NCBI GenBank assembly: GCA_028274465.1
Contig: CM051455.1
Location: 89,858,871 to 89,922,870 of the forward strand
Source of the DNA: Plantago ovata
Taxonomy: Eukaryota; Streptophyta; Magnoliopsida; Lamiales; Plantaginaceae
DNA length: 64,000 nucleotides
Reading direction: 5' to 3'
Shown here: piece by piece, positions 46,306 through 57,248 of the stretch
How positions within the stretch are numbered: the stretch's first letter is position 1
Layout of the letters: the number at the start of each line of letters is the position of its first letter
Notes under the pieces: model-generated
Databases searched by the model: none
What the model was told of the DNA's origin: nothing
Seen by the model: only the letters and a program-made list of their open reading frames with translations
Position numbers and translations under genes: made by a program

Positions 46306-47699
46306 TGAAGTATATATGTCCTAGAGACAACCAACATTAAGGACGATATGTACTTTACCCCATTCAGCTTATTGATATTTATTTATGTTACATTTATTTA
46401 AGCATACATAAATACAATTGGCATTACATTTACTAAATAGATTATTTGGTTGTTTGAATTATTCTGTAAGATGTTCCCAAGGACTAAAGATAATCACCAA
46501 GTTAGTGGGAGCTTGCGTGTCAGATATTAAGTCCTAAAATTAGCCACTAGTCGATGGTCATTAAGATATGGGATATCAATGATACGATAGAGACTAGCAT
46601 GTGTTGCATCAGATCCTTCGAGGATGTGGTAGTTCTCACTGCTGCGAATAGCTTGGTTATTCATGATGGACACATAGACACTTTTGAGAGTGTTGGCATA
46701 CCCAGTCGAGAAACCATTTGGTAAATTCTATTTAAGTGTCTATGGGAGTACAGGATTGTAGGGTGATGTAATAGTCCTCAGACTTGAGGTCAATACTATA
46801 TCATATGTGGAATAATATACTTTGACCATGCGCAACGCTTGCACTCTTAAAGTAGGGTAGATACGGCATGCGTTGGGTATATTAGGAAGCATATGGTGTG
46901 AGTGATTGGACCAAGATCAGGATTCATTCCTCCGAATGGATTCAAGGAGAGAATACTCTACATCTCATATTAGTGTGATCGTTAGTCAGTGGCCACTGCA
47001 AAGATATATGTCAAAATGGTGTTTGAACATAATCATCTAGATCGACTAAGAAGATTGAGAGAAAATGGATGAGTTATTGGAATAGACACTAATCCATATT
47101 CCAGACTCATTCGAGTATTCGAGAATGAAAGGACCGTATCATCAAAGTACTCTACATCACAGGCAGTCTATATCTCCTCAACAAACGTTCCTTACATATT
47201 AGTATTGTCTAGTGACGATTGTCTAGGAATATTCACTGAGACCTTGACTTGATCATTGCCTAATATGTGAGGGCCTATGGGTCTTATACAACTAGGTGAT
47301 AATTCTCCCAATTAAGCATTATGGTAAATTAAATGTCAATTGGATTGTTAAGATTTGATTTACTATTGTTAATGACATTTCATTTGATGGAAATCATTAA
47401 TTAATTTAAAATTGGATTTATGACGTAATTACTATATTAAATAAAATATCAATTGAATTGATAAATATTTAATTTAATATTGTTGAGAATGTTCTATTTG
47501 ATAGAATTAATTAATTAAGTTGAATTGAATTCAATGTACTTAATTAATTTATACTTTTAGAAAGTAAATTAAATTAGATTTAATTAATAAAAGAAGAAAA
47601 TAATAATTAGATTAAATTAGATTTAATTTAATTAAAGTTAGAATGTGCATTTGAACCAATTAAGAATGAGGTTCATGTGTTAAAAGCCCAAAAGAAAAA

Positions 47700-47790
47700 G
47701 GTTGCTAGTGATGGGCTTGGAACCCGTGACCTCCAGAAAATTAGCCTGCACACATACCAACTGGGCCAGGCCCATGTAAAACACTATATC
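47700..47790 (-). other. tRNA-like / SINE-like relic
   Basis: On the minus strand TGGCCCAGTTGG (complement of 47757-47768) fits the pol III A box TRGCNNARYNGG, and GGTCACGGGTTCCAAGCC (complement of 47714-47731) resembles a B box at a tRNA-like distance of about 26 bp. ATGGGC and GCCCAT at the ends can pair as an acceptor stem. The anticodon arm is not convincing, so it is a relic or SINE head, not a working tRNA. Confidence 0.4.
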
Positions 47791-48044
47791 AGCGTTTTAC
47801 CTATCTAGGGTTGCGACTGCAGTAGATAGAAAGTAAGGGTTTGATACGTGTTGTTGCTGCTTGTGGCTTTGAGCTCTCCTTCTCTCTAGGGTTTCTACAC
47901 GGTTGTATTCGTTCTAACTCTTTTCTTCTTTGATTAATTCTCAATTATTATAATTATTATGATCTTTGAGATTTCTTGTTTTGCTTAATGTAGATTTTGA
48001 ATATGCATTTCCTAGCATACATGGAGAATTCATCAATGAAGAAA

Positions 48045-48126
48045 TGAACTACGTTTGACTTGATCCTGAGGGTACGTAGGCAGCTTAGAATTGTTCTGAG
48101 TTCAGTCAGAATCTTTAGAAGATCAT
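48045..48126. repeat. right arm of 82-bp inverted repeat
   Basis: Inverted partner of 39819-39900 with a single mismatch. It lies 184 bp from the right end of the block, whereas the left arm lies 15 bp from the left end. Confidence 0.85.
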
Positions 48127-48315
48127 CAATTGTTCTTTGAAGTACAAATTCATGATTAGATCAATGATTAATGGAAGCTGGAAGCTGGATAACGGGTAAG
48201 TCATTGATATGGAGCATGTTAAATAATCATTCAATCAACGATCCATGTAGGAAAGAAATTTTGAATTCCGCTGCATTAACCTTAAAGGTAATTTCCTACA
48301 ATTACTAACAGAGAC

Positions 48316-49115
48316 CTCCTGATCTTCTAGCAACCATGATAACCTTCTTTGTCTCAAAGTCAGTAAGTTTACATTCATCACTTTTAATTTTGATGAAGTA
48401 GCCTTTGTCAGCAAATTGACTCATGTTGAAAAGGTTAAACTTAAGATTTTTGACATAATGAACTCCCGAGATGGTAATGCATCCTAACTTCACGTCACCA
48501 TAACCTTTAGTAGAACCAAAGCCTCCACCAACCAACCTTATTGTTGGACCTTTAGACCATCGTCTATAGTTTATAAGGTTTTTCTTATTGCCTGTCATGT
48601 GTTTTCCGCAGCCACAGTCAAAGTGCCAAATTGCATTGTTTGTCTCCGTGGCTGAAGTCTGCACAATCAAGAGCAAACAAGTTAATTATCCAATATTGGA
48701 TGTCCATTAACATGTTCAAGAAAACGTCCAGTGGAAACCCAAGTCTTGAGTTTTTCAATCTTGACTTGTTTTCTACTTGCTGAGGAACTACAGGGTTTAG
48801 AACTGAAAGACTTTTGATCATTGCTGATCAAGTCCACTTTCTGATGTGGTGTCTTGCATGGTTGACCCGTTTGTTGAACATACTTTCAGTAAGTTCTTTT
48901 CTAGCATGGTTCCTTCTAGTCCTAGCATTTTGAGTATTGTCAATACACTTAGGCTTGGTTTTGTTCAACTCTTTGAAGTATCTTTGATGACTTTGCTTAT
49001 ACTCATGAAAAAATTGATTTTGCTTGGTTTTGAACCCAAGTCCACTTTTTGGAGTATGCTGAGTTGTTGTCTCAGCAACCTTACTTGATTTAGGTTTGTC
49101 AGCAAAGGTCTTCTG
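48316..49115 (-). mobile_element. Sirevirus A1, Gag-end and protease piece
   Basis: On the minus strand, 48305-48676 reads IWHFDCGCGKHMTGNKKNL then GVHYVKNLKFNLFNMSQFAD, the copia protease with its D-(S/C)-G type site and the conserved 'VKGLK.NLLSISQLCD'-like block, ending at RRSGGL where integrase text would follow. 48618-49088 is the basic end of Gag. The A2 LTR begins at 49116. Part of the same broken copy as 38785-39803. Confidence 0.75.
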
Positions 49116-50896
49116 TGTTGGTCCCTTTAAACAACAAGAAAAGACTAGAGGGGGGGGTGAATAGTCTTTTCAAACTTTCTTCGTTTAACAACTTTCTCAG
49201 CAAGTGATTATTACTTTGCAGTAATGAGTTTGCTGATACTTAACTTTCTCAGCAAGCGCAAGTTACTTCACAGTAACTAGGTTTGCTGATACTTAAATCA
49301 GAGAGCGGAAGTCTTTGATACAATAAGTGCTTTTTCAGTAAATGAAGGTTTCAGCAAGTGATGTGAGTGATTGTGTACAGATAGATATGATTTGTTGAAA
49401 ACCAAGTACAGTAAGTAAATCACACAAACACTTTTATAGTGGTATCTGAGAGTGGCGTAATCTCTCAACTAATCCACTTTGTCCTTTCTAGGACTGAATC
49501 CACTAAGATAAGATTGAGGTTCCTTACAACACCTATCTAGAGCGATCCAAACAGAAACCAAAGCACACTTGCTTCGTCTCCAACCTAACTAGAGAACGTA
49601 ACCTTGTTCTCCACCAAACTTGGTACTTTTAATCAGCAACACTATGCTCGATTAAGTTCCCCCTGAATATCACGCCTGAAAGGGTGTATTTTCAGTTAGA
49701 GAGGTTTGAGATGAGATAACTTAATTATAACTTATTCAGTTACAACAAGTAATCTAAGAACCAAAACTTTGAATACTTTGCAGTAAACAAGTTTGATTGT
49801 TTCTGGTGTCAAGACTTGTTCTTGTTCGAAAGAAAGAAAGAACACTTAACTAATTTCGTAGTCGTGTAATTCTACTTCTTCACAGGTAGCTTTTTCAAGC
49901 TTTAAGTCTTGGAACGGATCAATGGCAGTAAGAGTATTGAAGGGTATGTGAGTATAAGCACAAGTGAGAGTATGATCACGTTGTTGACACACTTCAACTC
50001 TTTGCCGGATGACCTCTATTTATAGTGAAATAAGGAGCCGTTTGAATTTCAAATTCTAAGGCTTTTGTTCCTTAAAATGTCACTATCTTGCTTTTGTACT
50101 TTCAGCAGCGTCCTTGTTTGTCTTCTAGTCTTCATGTCCTTCGCGTGCATGTTTTGCATTTAATGCTCTTTTGAATGAAATTCAAACAGTAACATTGGAG
50201 CGCAAATACAAGTACTTTCAGCAAGAGGTCACATATGTTCCATCAGCAAGTGGTCAGTCTTAGTTTCAGCAAGCACAACCTACTCTGTCGTATAGATTTT
50301 CACTTATGCAATGCTGTTGCTGAAGTTTCCACTTTCTGAGCAACATGTGCCTTTGTAGATACCAGTCTTCAGAAATCTTCTAGTCTTCAGTCTTCGAAAT
50401 CTTCAAGATTCTGAGCGGTTCTAAATGCTTCAATAGTTTGTTTGTAAAAACAAAGTACATCATCAGCAAATGCTTCAATAGGTTGTTTTTCTTTTTCAGA
50501 AAACAAGATACATCATAAGCGGTAAAACCAACCTATCTAGCACCTATTCTAAGTCTTCAGCAAACGTTCCTCTTTTACAATGTCCTTAAAATTCTAAATT
50601 CCAATGGACCTTAAGAGTAATATTTACTGGACTTTCCTTAATTTACCATGGTTAATTGCTCATCAAAATTACAAGTTTCCTAACAAATTTCCCCCTTTTT
50701 GATGTTAGCAATCCATGGCTAAATTAATTGTTACCCTTTTAGAGGTTTCTGATGTTGAATAAATCAGTTGATTAATGCAAGCATACTTGAATAATTAAAC
50801 AGTAAGCATAAGTAAATTGCATAATCAAAAACCAATAAGAGTCAAAAGCTTCATTGCTGATAGTTATCTTTCAGAAGTTTACAGGAAAGAGCAGAG
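49116..50896 (-). mobile_element. Sirevirus A2, 3' end (3' UTR, PPT and LTR)
   Basis: The LTR is 49116-50685 (sense TGTTAGGAAACTTG to ACCAACA), preceded in sense by the polypurine tract (complement of 50686-50700) and a 3' UTR (50701-50896) matching 5340-5545 of S1. What follows the LTR in sense is A1 gag coding text, not a primer site, so A2 inserted into A1 in the same direction. The remainder of A2 lies beyond NA3, off the window. TATA CTATTTATAG is at 50016-50025. Confidence 0.8.
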
Positions 50897-52131
50897 TGAT
50901 GAATGTGTATTTTACACTTTCATTTGAATCTTTTTCACCTATTTTAGCTATCCTCTATGTTAATTTAGCTATAGTTTAGTGCATTTTATTAGAATAGTGT
51001 CACGTTTCCCTTTAGTTTTTATTTTACAGGTTTTGGTTGAAAAACGAGGTTTTCCGGGCAATTATATTGAAGTAGACAAGGAATTGGTGTTCCAGAAGCC
51101 TATTTGGAGTATGTGAAAGATTCCGGATAGGATTTGAAGTCTAGGGGTCGAATCTGGAGGTTAGAAGGCCACTAGAAGTCAGAAACCGAGTCCGAAAAGG
51201 GGAAAAAATCCAAAAACGCATCGAAAACGCGTTCTGGGCCGAAAAATACTCCCGGGCGAATCGCCCCACACCGGCGAATCGCCCGGTGTGGGGGGCCCTT
51301 CGCCCCACACAATTCGTAGCCTATATATAGTTGCTCAGTTTTTCTCCGTTTTTCATACTTATCCAGACCTTTTCTCTCACCTTTCTCTGTAGTTTTAGTT
51401 AGGAATTCCCTAGAGCCTGTTTTGGGGGTTCTTAGCTTAGGAGATACTTTTTCTTAGCAGTTTGGAGCTTGTAAGATCGCGATTCTTCGGAGATTGACAA
51501 CCTTCGATAACATTGTATCTTACAGTTTTTCTACTTATTTTTGTATATCTTTCAACATGTTTTCTTCTATGATTTATGTTGATTGCGTGACAACTACGAG
51601 TAGCTAAACTTCTCGTTGGTGATAGTATGTGAATTCTTAGCGAAGGGTTAATAATTATGCTAATGGCTATATCGCGCATTATACTTTGTGTTATTGCTTT
51701 ATTTCTTTTATCTATCTAAATCTCTATCTTCGTATTGTTGATTAATTACCGAACGCAATTGGACAATTCATTGGTCTTTGACCTATCTAAATCTATATCT
51801 TCGTAGTGTTTGATAATTACAACTGGACAATTCATTGATCAAAGATCTCCATGCAAGACCGAGGAATTTACGCATGATTATTAACCAGTTATGCTTTGAA
51901 GGACCATACTATCACCAATCTTCATTATCTGTTAAGAAAAACCTTTGCTAAGTCGTCTGTTGATTTTATATTCTCAAGTTAAATTAGATAAAGCTAGTTA
52001 TAGTCCTTAGAGATCGACACTCGAGGTTATTCTACTTCTACACTACGGTTTTCGTTGTAGTTGTGAATTGCCTTTGGCTAAATACAAATTTATTTGATTA
52101 AGTTGGAACCCGACAATCCTACGTTTCATCA
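50897..52131 (+). repeat. 5' LTR of NA3
   Basis: 1235 bp. Palindromes GGGCGAATCGCCCC and CCGGCGAATCGCCCGG lie at 51245-51280, a further CTTCGCCCC at about 51299, and the TATA box CTATATATAG at 51321-51330. It is close to the NA2 and AU1 LTRs but distinct in the palindrome block. Confidence 0.85.
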
Positions 52132-52276
52132 AATTGGCGCCGTTGCCGGGGACTATACTCCTTTTTTCTGTTTAATTTGTTTATATTTTCAGCATTCAAT
52201 TCCTAGTTCTAGTAGTTTTAGTTTTCCTATTTATTCTCTCTCTGATACTGCTTTCCTAGTTTGTTACAGATAGTGT

Positions 52277-53264
52277 ATGCCACATACACGATCTAGAGGA
52301 ACACCGCTTGCTGATTCAATTGCTGAGATCGACAGAGTCTACCACCAAAGAAGGCGACTACTTCAAAGGCATGAACTAGAGGAAATAGAGGATACCGATT
52401 TCTCTAAATCTCTACACAGTCTTTTCAAGGAAATCGACGGAATGGCAGAAGCTAGACCACTGAAAGCATGGGTTCAACCCTCCAAGGATCGTGTGAGGGG
52501 ACCGGTGATTGTTCTTTCGTCTGCAACTCGAGATCTGGAAATCAAGAACCACGCATTCCAACAACTTCCGAGGTTCTATGGCTTAGCAAGGGAAGATGTG
52601 ATGGGGTACTTGCACGATATCGATGATTTCGTCAACCAACTCCCACGACCCGGAGCTGAAATAACAATGGATGAGTTGCGGATGAAGGTTTTTGCTATGG
52701 GGCTTGGTGACAGAGCCAAGTCATGGTTGAGTTCTCTACCAGCACGCTCGCTGGACACTTGGGAGAAGGTTTTTTCAGCTTTCATGGAAAAATAATTCCC
52801 TCACACCTTGACTACCGCGCTAAAGGCGCAAATCACTGGATTCAAACAGGACTATGATGAGACCATCTACACCGCGTTTGAGAGGTTCCAAGATCTCACG
52901 AACAAGTGCCCTCACCATGGTTTTGAGCTTTCTGACCTAGTCCAACACTCTACAATGGACTAACCTTCGAGAACCAACAAGTGGTGGATTTCCAATGCCG
53001 AGGCAATATTTGGTAGCAAACCCCAGAAGCCGTCTGGGCAGTTTTTGAAAGGCTTGCTAAGGGTCCGTAGTTCAAGGACCCAAGAGCAATGGTTAGGAGA
53101 CGTGGACCTGAAGCTCCACCTACTCAAGAAGCCCCTATGTATAGGGGGGATGAGGATCAATTCGAGTGCTTTACCAACGAATTGAAGCAAGTCCTCAAGA
53201 GCGCCACTGGAACAACTGTTTCGAACGAAGTCTGCCGAATATGCAAGAACTATAGGCATGGGGC
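52277..53264 (+). pseudogene. gag region of NA3, cut by AU1
   Basis: Starts MPHTRSRGTPLADSIAEIDR, as in NA1 and NA2. The Gag core landmarks QQLPRFYG, YLHDIDDFV and SLDTWEKVFSAFMEK are present in the first 172 codons, and later landmarks (RRRGPEAPPTQEAPMYRG, CRICKNY) at 53089-53255. The zinc knuckle is where AU1 inserted. The protease part would be to the right of AU1. Broken, with several breaks. Confidence 0.75.
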
Positions 53265-54492
53265 TGATGAATGTGTATTTTACACTTTCATTCGAGTCTT
53301 TTTCACCTATTTTAGGTATCCTCTATGTTAATTTAGCTATATTTTAGTACATTTTATTAGAATAGTGTCACGTTTCCCTTTCAATTTTATATTACAGGTT
53401 TTGGTTGAAATTCAGAGATTTACGGGCAATTATATTGAAGTCTACAAGGAATTGGTGTTCCAGAAGCCTATTTGGAGTATCTGAAGGTTTCCGGATAGGA
53501 TTTGGAGTCTAGGGGTCGAATCTGGAGGTTAGAAGGCCACTAGAAGTCAGAAACCGAGTCCGAAAAGGTGAAGAAATCCAAAACCGCGTCGAAAACGCGG
53601 AAATTCCGCGAAATAGCTGTGGGGCGAACCGCCCCGTGATAAATTCGGGCCTATATAGTGCTCAGTTTTCTCTCCGAAAATCATATCTTTCCAAGCCTTC
53701 TTTCTCACCTCTCTCTATAGTTACTTCCCGGGGCCTGTCCTGGGAGTTCCGTAGCTTAGGGGATACTTTTTCATAGCAGATTGGAGCGCGTCGGATCACA
53801 ATCATCCGGAGATTGACAACCTTCGGTAACTTTGTATCTTACAGTTTTTATCTACTTATTTTATCTTCTTTCAATATGTTTTCTTGTATGATTTCTATTG
53901 ATTGCATGCCTATTATGAGTAGTTAAACTTATCATTGGTGGTAGTATGTGAATTATTAGCGAGGGAAGATAATCATGCTAATGGCTATATCACGCATTAT
54001 ACTCCGTGTCATTGCTTTATTTCGTTGATCAGTTGTAACCAAAATTCTCGTATGTTGTATTGATCATTATGCACGCCTGGACACTAGTTGACCATCAGAC
54101 CAATTATCTTCGTAGTGTTGAATAATTACGGAACACATCAGGACGTTAGTTGTTGACTAGTCAGACCAAATTATCTTCGTAGTGCTTAATACTTGCAACA
54201 GGACACTAGATTGATTCAAAGATCTCTATGCAAGACCGAGGAATTTATGCATGATTATCGACTCATTATGTTAAGAAGGACCATACTATCACCAATCTCC
54301 ATTATCTGCTAGAAACCCCCTATTGCTATCTTTCTGCTGTTTTTATATTCTTAATTAGATTTGATAAAGCTAGTATAGTCCTGAGAGAACGACACTCGAG
54401 TCATTCTACTACTACACTACGGTTTTCGTTGTAGTTGTGGATTGCCTTTGGCTAATTACAAATTTATTTGACTGAATCTGACACGTTCATCA
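53265..54492 (+). repeat. 5' LTR of AU1
   Basis: 1228 bp, TGATGAATG to CACGTTCATCA. The palindrome GGGGCGAACCGCCCC lies at 53622-53636 and a TATA-like CTATATAG at 53651-53658. The left flank is NA3 gag. Confidence 0.85.
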
Positions 54493-54742
54493 AATTGGCC
54501 GCTGCCGGGGACTATACTCCTTAATTCTGTTTAATTTATTTATATTTACAGCTTTAGATTCCTAATTCTATTAGTTTTAGTTTTCCTTTTTAATCTCTCT
54601 CTGATACTGCTTTTCTAGTCTGTTTCTAATTCACCTTTCCTAGATTTAGTAGTATTCGATATCTAGAAATTTTCTCGATTTTCAAAATTTCTAACAAGGC
54701 TAATTTTTAGTTTTGAGTTACTCCTGATACAGATTTCCAGGT

Positions 54743-56650
54743 ATGACGACCTTAAAAGCCCGCTTGACACCGACATTCTCGCAAGTCAGGAGGGGGCCAG
54801 CTATATACTTGGAAGAAGAGTTATTGGGGTACGAGGTAACAAGCACCATAGTGAGAAGGATACCAAGGTTCGAAGAAGGAGAGGATATGAATCCAATAAG
54901 CTTCATCAGATCCTATGAAGAGGAGATAGCAAAAGTTCCAGCAAAGGGGTTCACCGAGGATCAATTATGCAGGAAATTATTTCCTTTTGCTTTGGGATAT
55001 GAACCGAGGATCTGGATAGCAAGGTTAGCACCAGGATCACTGAAGACCTGGAGCCAAGTAGTAGAGGAGTTCTTGGCACGTTTCATGCCTTACCATGAGA
55101 CGATGGCACTACGGAATCGGATCGAATACTTCAAGCAAGGAAAATACGAGCGGTTCTGTGACACCTATGAACGTTTTGAGTTGTATAAACGTGAGTGCCC
55201 CCACCACCGTTTCGACGACGGGGAACTAATTAGGTTTTTTGTTGGAGGACTACGAGATGAAGTTAGGCTTCAAATAGATGGGATATGTGGAGGTTTGGAA
55301 GAATGTACAGTTGAAGAGGCAGTGAAGGTCTTTCAAACGTACGCCAATGGATCCGCACAATCCGAGAAAATAGCATCGAATGAAGTCGCAAACATATATT
55401 CGAATCAAGACGAAACTGACGGGTTATACGAAGACTATTCTAAGGACGAAGAAATCAGTGAGGAGGAGGAAGTTGCGTTTTACGCAGGGATTAAGGCCAT
55501 TGAGAGTGTCTTCGAGGTAGCACACGCAGGGCAAGCTAAGAACAATCTTCGCATCGAGAAAGCTTTTGAAGCAATCGAAGTAACTGAGCAACTTATCAAA
55601 GACCTTAGCCTACTGAAGTGTGGAAGGTGCGGTGAAGAAGTCGAGGACACCGCACAAGAAGTAGTGAGCAAACCACCCGAGGTGAGGAGACAATCACCCC
55701 CCAACTCCAGGGAACCAAACAGTCCGAGTCTTACTGATGAGACATCTGAAGCTGATCCCGAGCAATCTCCAGCTGATGCTACTGAGGAGAATGAGTGCGA
55801 AGAAGTGAATCTACTGCTCCGAGGAGGCAAGATGACCAAAATTCCCAACTTCATACGTCCTAAGCGGGTGGAGCCTACTGAGATCGATAATAGAGGGCCA
55901 AGCACAGAACAAGAGGATGATGAAAGATCCAAAGAACATCAAGAAGTTCCAGAAAGGAATGATGAACGTAGACCATCTGTAATACACATAGATGACGACG
56001 AGGTCGAAGTTGGAGCTAGTATACCAGGAGAACTTCACAAATCTTCCAATCCATATGTGCCTCCAAAACAACATGTGCCATACCCGAGTCGGATCAAACC
56101 AGCCAAGAAGGATATCCAAGATTCACCCTTATTCCAACGCCTGTCAAAAGTGGAAGTAAATGTACCTCTCTTGGAGTTAATCCAGAACATTCCGGCTTAT
56201 ACGAAATTCTTTCGTGAGATCAAGAACAAAAGGATTACTTCAGGAAGGGAAGTGAATGGGGTTGAAACAGTTAATTCGCTCGCCGGATTGCCCATGAAGA
56301 AAAAGGATCCTGGCAGCTTCATCATCGACATCGCCTTAGGGAATGGACGAACTACGCAGGCAATGCTCGACTTAGGAGCTAGCATTAACTTAATGCCGTA
56401 TTCGGTATACAAGGCCCTGGAACTCGGAGAATTGACACCAACTGATATGGTGGTCCAAATGGCAGACCAAAGTGTGAAGAGGCCAGTCGGGATAATAGAA
56501 GACATCCTTGTAAAGGTAGATAAATTAATAATCCCAGCTGATTTTGTAGTAATGAAGTCTGCAGACGAGGGAAAGAGCCATATCCGTGAGCACGTAGTAC
56601 TACTTGGGAGACCATTCATGGCAACTACCAACACATGCCTAGAAACTTAA
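54743..56650 (+). pseudogene. gag-protease of AU1
   Basis: A 635-codon frame beginning MTTLKARLTPTFSQVRRGPA. The Gag core covers about residues 25-185 (MNPISFIRSYEEEIAKVPAK, PGSLKTWSQVVEEFLARFMP, CPHHRFDDGELIRFFVGGL). An acidic helical region follows (residues 200-290), then a disordered Pro/Ser/Glu-rich linker with VNLLLRGGKMTKIPNFIRPK and YVPPKQHVPYPSRIKPAKKD. The Athila-type protease lies at about 530-635 (MLDLGASINLMPYSVYKAL near residue 541, then GIIEDILVKVDKLIIPADF and HVVLLGRPFMATT). No zinc knuckle is visible. This Gag is clearly different from that of the NA elements although the two share LTR and leader. The gene belongs to a broken copy. Confidence 0.8.
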
Positions 56651-56666
56651 GGGAAAGAAGATAACC

Positions 56667-57248
56667 ATGGAGGTAATGGGCGAAAAGATTGAGTTGGTAG
56701 GATGTAGCATCAGAGATAAGGAAGTTGCAGAGGAGTTAAAATTTGTCGATTGCTACGAATCCGTAATTCCCGAATTTCATCATGGCAATCGCGAACCACT
56801 TGAGGAAGCACTAACAATGCAAGCTGAAACGTGCTACATGACCGAAGGGGCAAGAGAACTAGTCGGAATAATGGATAGCACCCCAGAAATTTCCGCAGGA
56901 GAAGAGGTACTTGAACCTTTAGAAGAAGAAGAAGAAGTAAGTGGGTTTCCTGAAGAACCTAGCTTAGAATTGAAACCGCTTCCTGCGCACCTTAAGTATG
57001 TGTACTTGGGAGAAAATCATAAAAAGCCTGTGATTGTTTCCTCACATCTCTCTGACAATGAAGAAAGTAAGTTGATTGAGGTATTGAAGGAAAATTCCGC
57101 AGCTATAGGATTGGGGATCAGCGATATCAAAGGAATTAGTCCTACAAGATGCGTGCACAATATCACTCTAGAACAATATGCCAAACCTGTTAGTCAACCT
57201 CAGCGGAGGATAAATCCAGCAATGCAAGAGGTGGTAAAAAGGAAGTGA
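56667..57248 (+). pseudogene. protease-to-RT spacer of AU1
   Basis: Open text of 193 codons: MEVMGEKIELVGCSIRDKEV, an acidic middle with runs of Glu (EPLEEEEEVSGFPEEP), then LSDNEESKLIEVLKENSAAI and THNI-type [20 protein letters not shown], the usual entry to the gypsy RT. Homologous text in AU2 lies at about 33600-34080 on the minus strand. It has no known catalytic role of its own; it bridges protease and polymerase. Confidence 0.7.

Larger units (their letters stand above)
39804..48310. mobile_element. 8.5-kb LTR-bounded block with inverted ends, inserted in A1
   Basis: It starts TGTTAGT and ends ACTAACA and is flanked by GAGAC at 39799-39803 and 48311-48315, a perfect 5-bp duplication placed exactly within the A1 coding text. 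Subterminal arms 39819-39900 and 48045-48126 are inverted copies with one mismatch in 82 bp. A copia-like polypurine tract (AAGTGGGAGAT, 46295-46305) is followed by a long LTR-like stretch (46306-48310). The left end looks like the end of the same LTR in reverse. I take it to be a rearranged or composite copia-type copy, old inside and heavily decayed. Confidence 0.6.
46306..48310 (+). repeat. long LTR-like 3' end of the 8.5-kb block
   Basis: It starts TGAAGTATATATGTCC right after the polypurine tract and ends CCTACAATTACTAACA at the target duplication, about 2 kb. It contains the right inverted arm (48045-48126), a tRNA-like relic (47700-47790) and very AT-rich stretches at 47330-47640. No matching direct copy is found at the left end. 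Confidence 0.5.
50897..53264 (+). mobile_element. NA3: non-autonomous Athila/Tat-like element, 5' part
   Basis: 5' LTR 50897-52131 (TGATGAATG to GTTTCATCA), primer site 52135-52152 (TGGCGCCGTTGCCGGGGA), leader, and gag up to the zinc knuckle, where AU1 begins at 53265. Its 3' half would lie beyond AU1, off the window. It inserted in the A2 3' UTR. Broken, with a few breaks in gag. Confidence 0.8.

Noticed and set aside
47700-47790. Functional tRNA gene
   Set aside because: A and B box-like words and an acceptor-like pairing are present, but no good anticodon stem-loop and the B box is off consensus.
39804-48310. Classical TIR DNA transposon
   Set aside because: TG...CA ends, a 5-bp duplication and a copia polypurine tract with LTR-like end fit LTR-type integration better; no transposase text was found.
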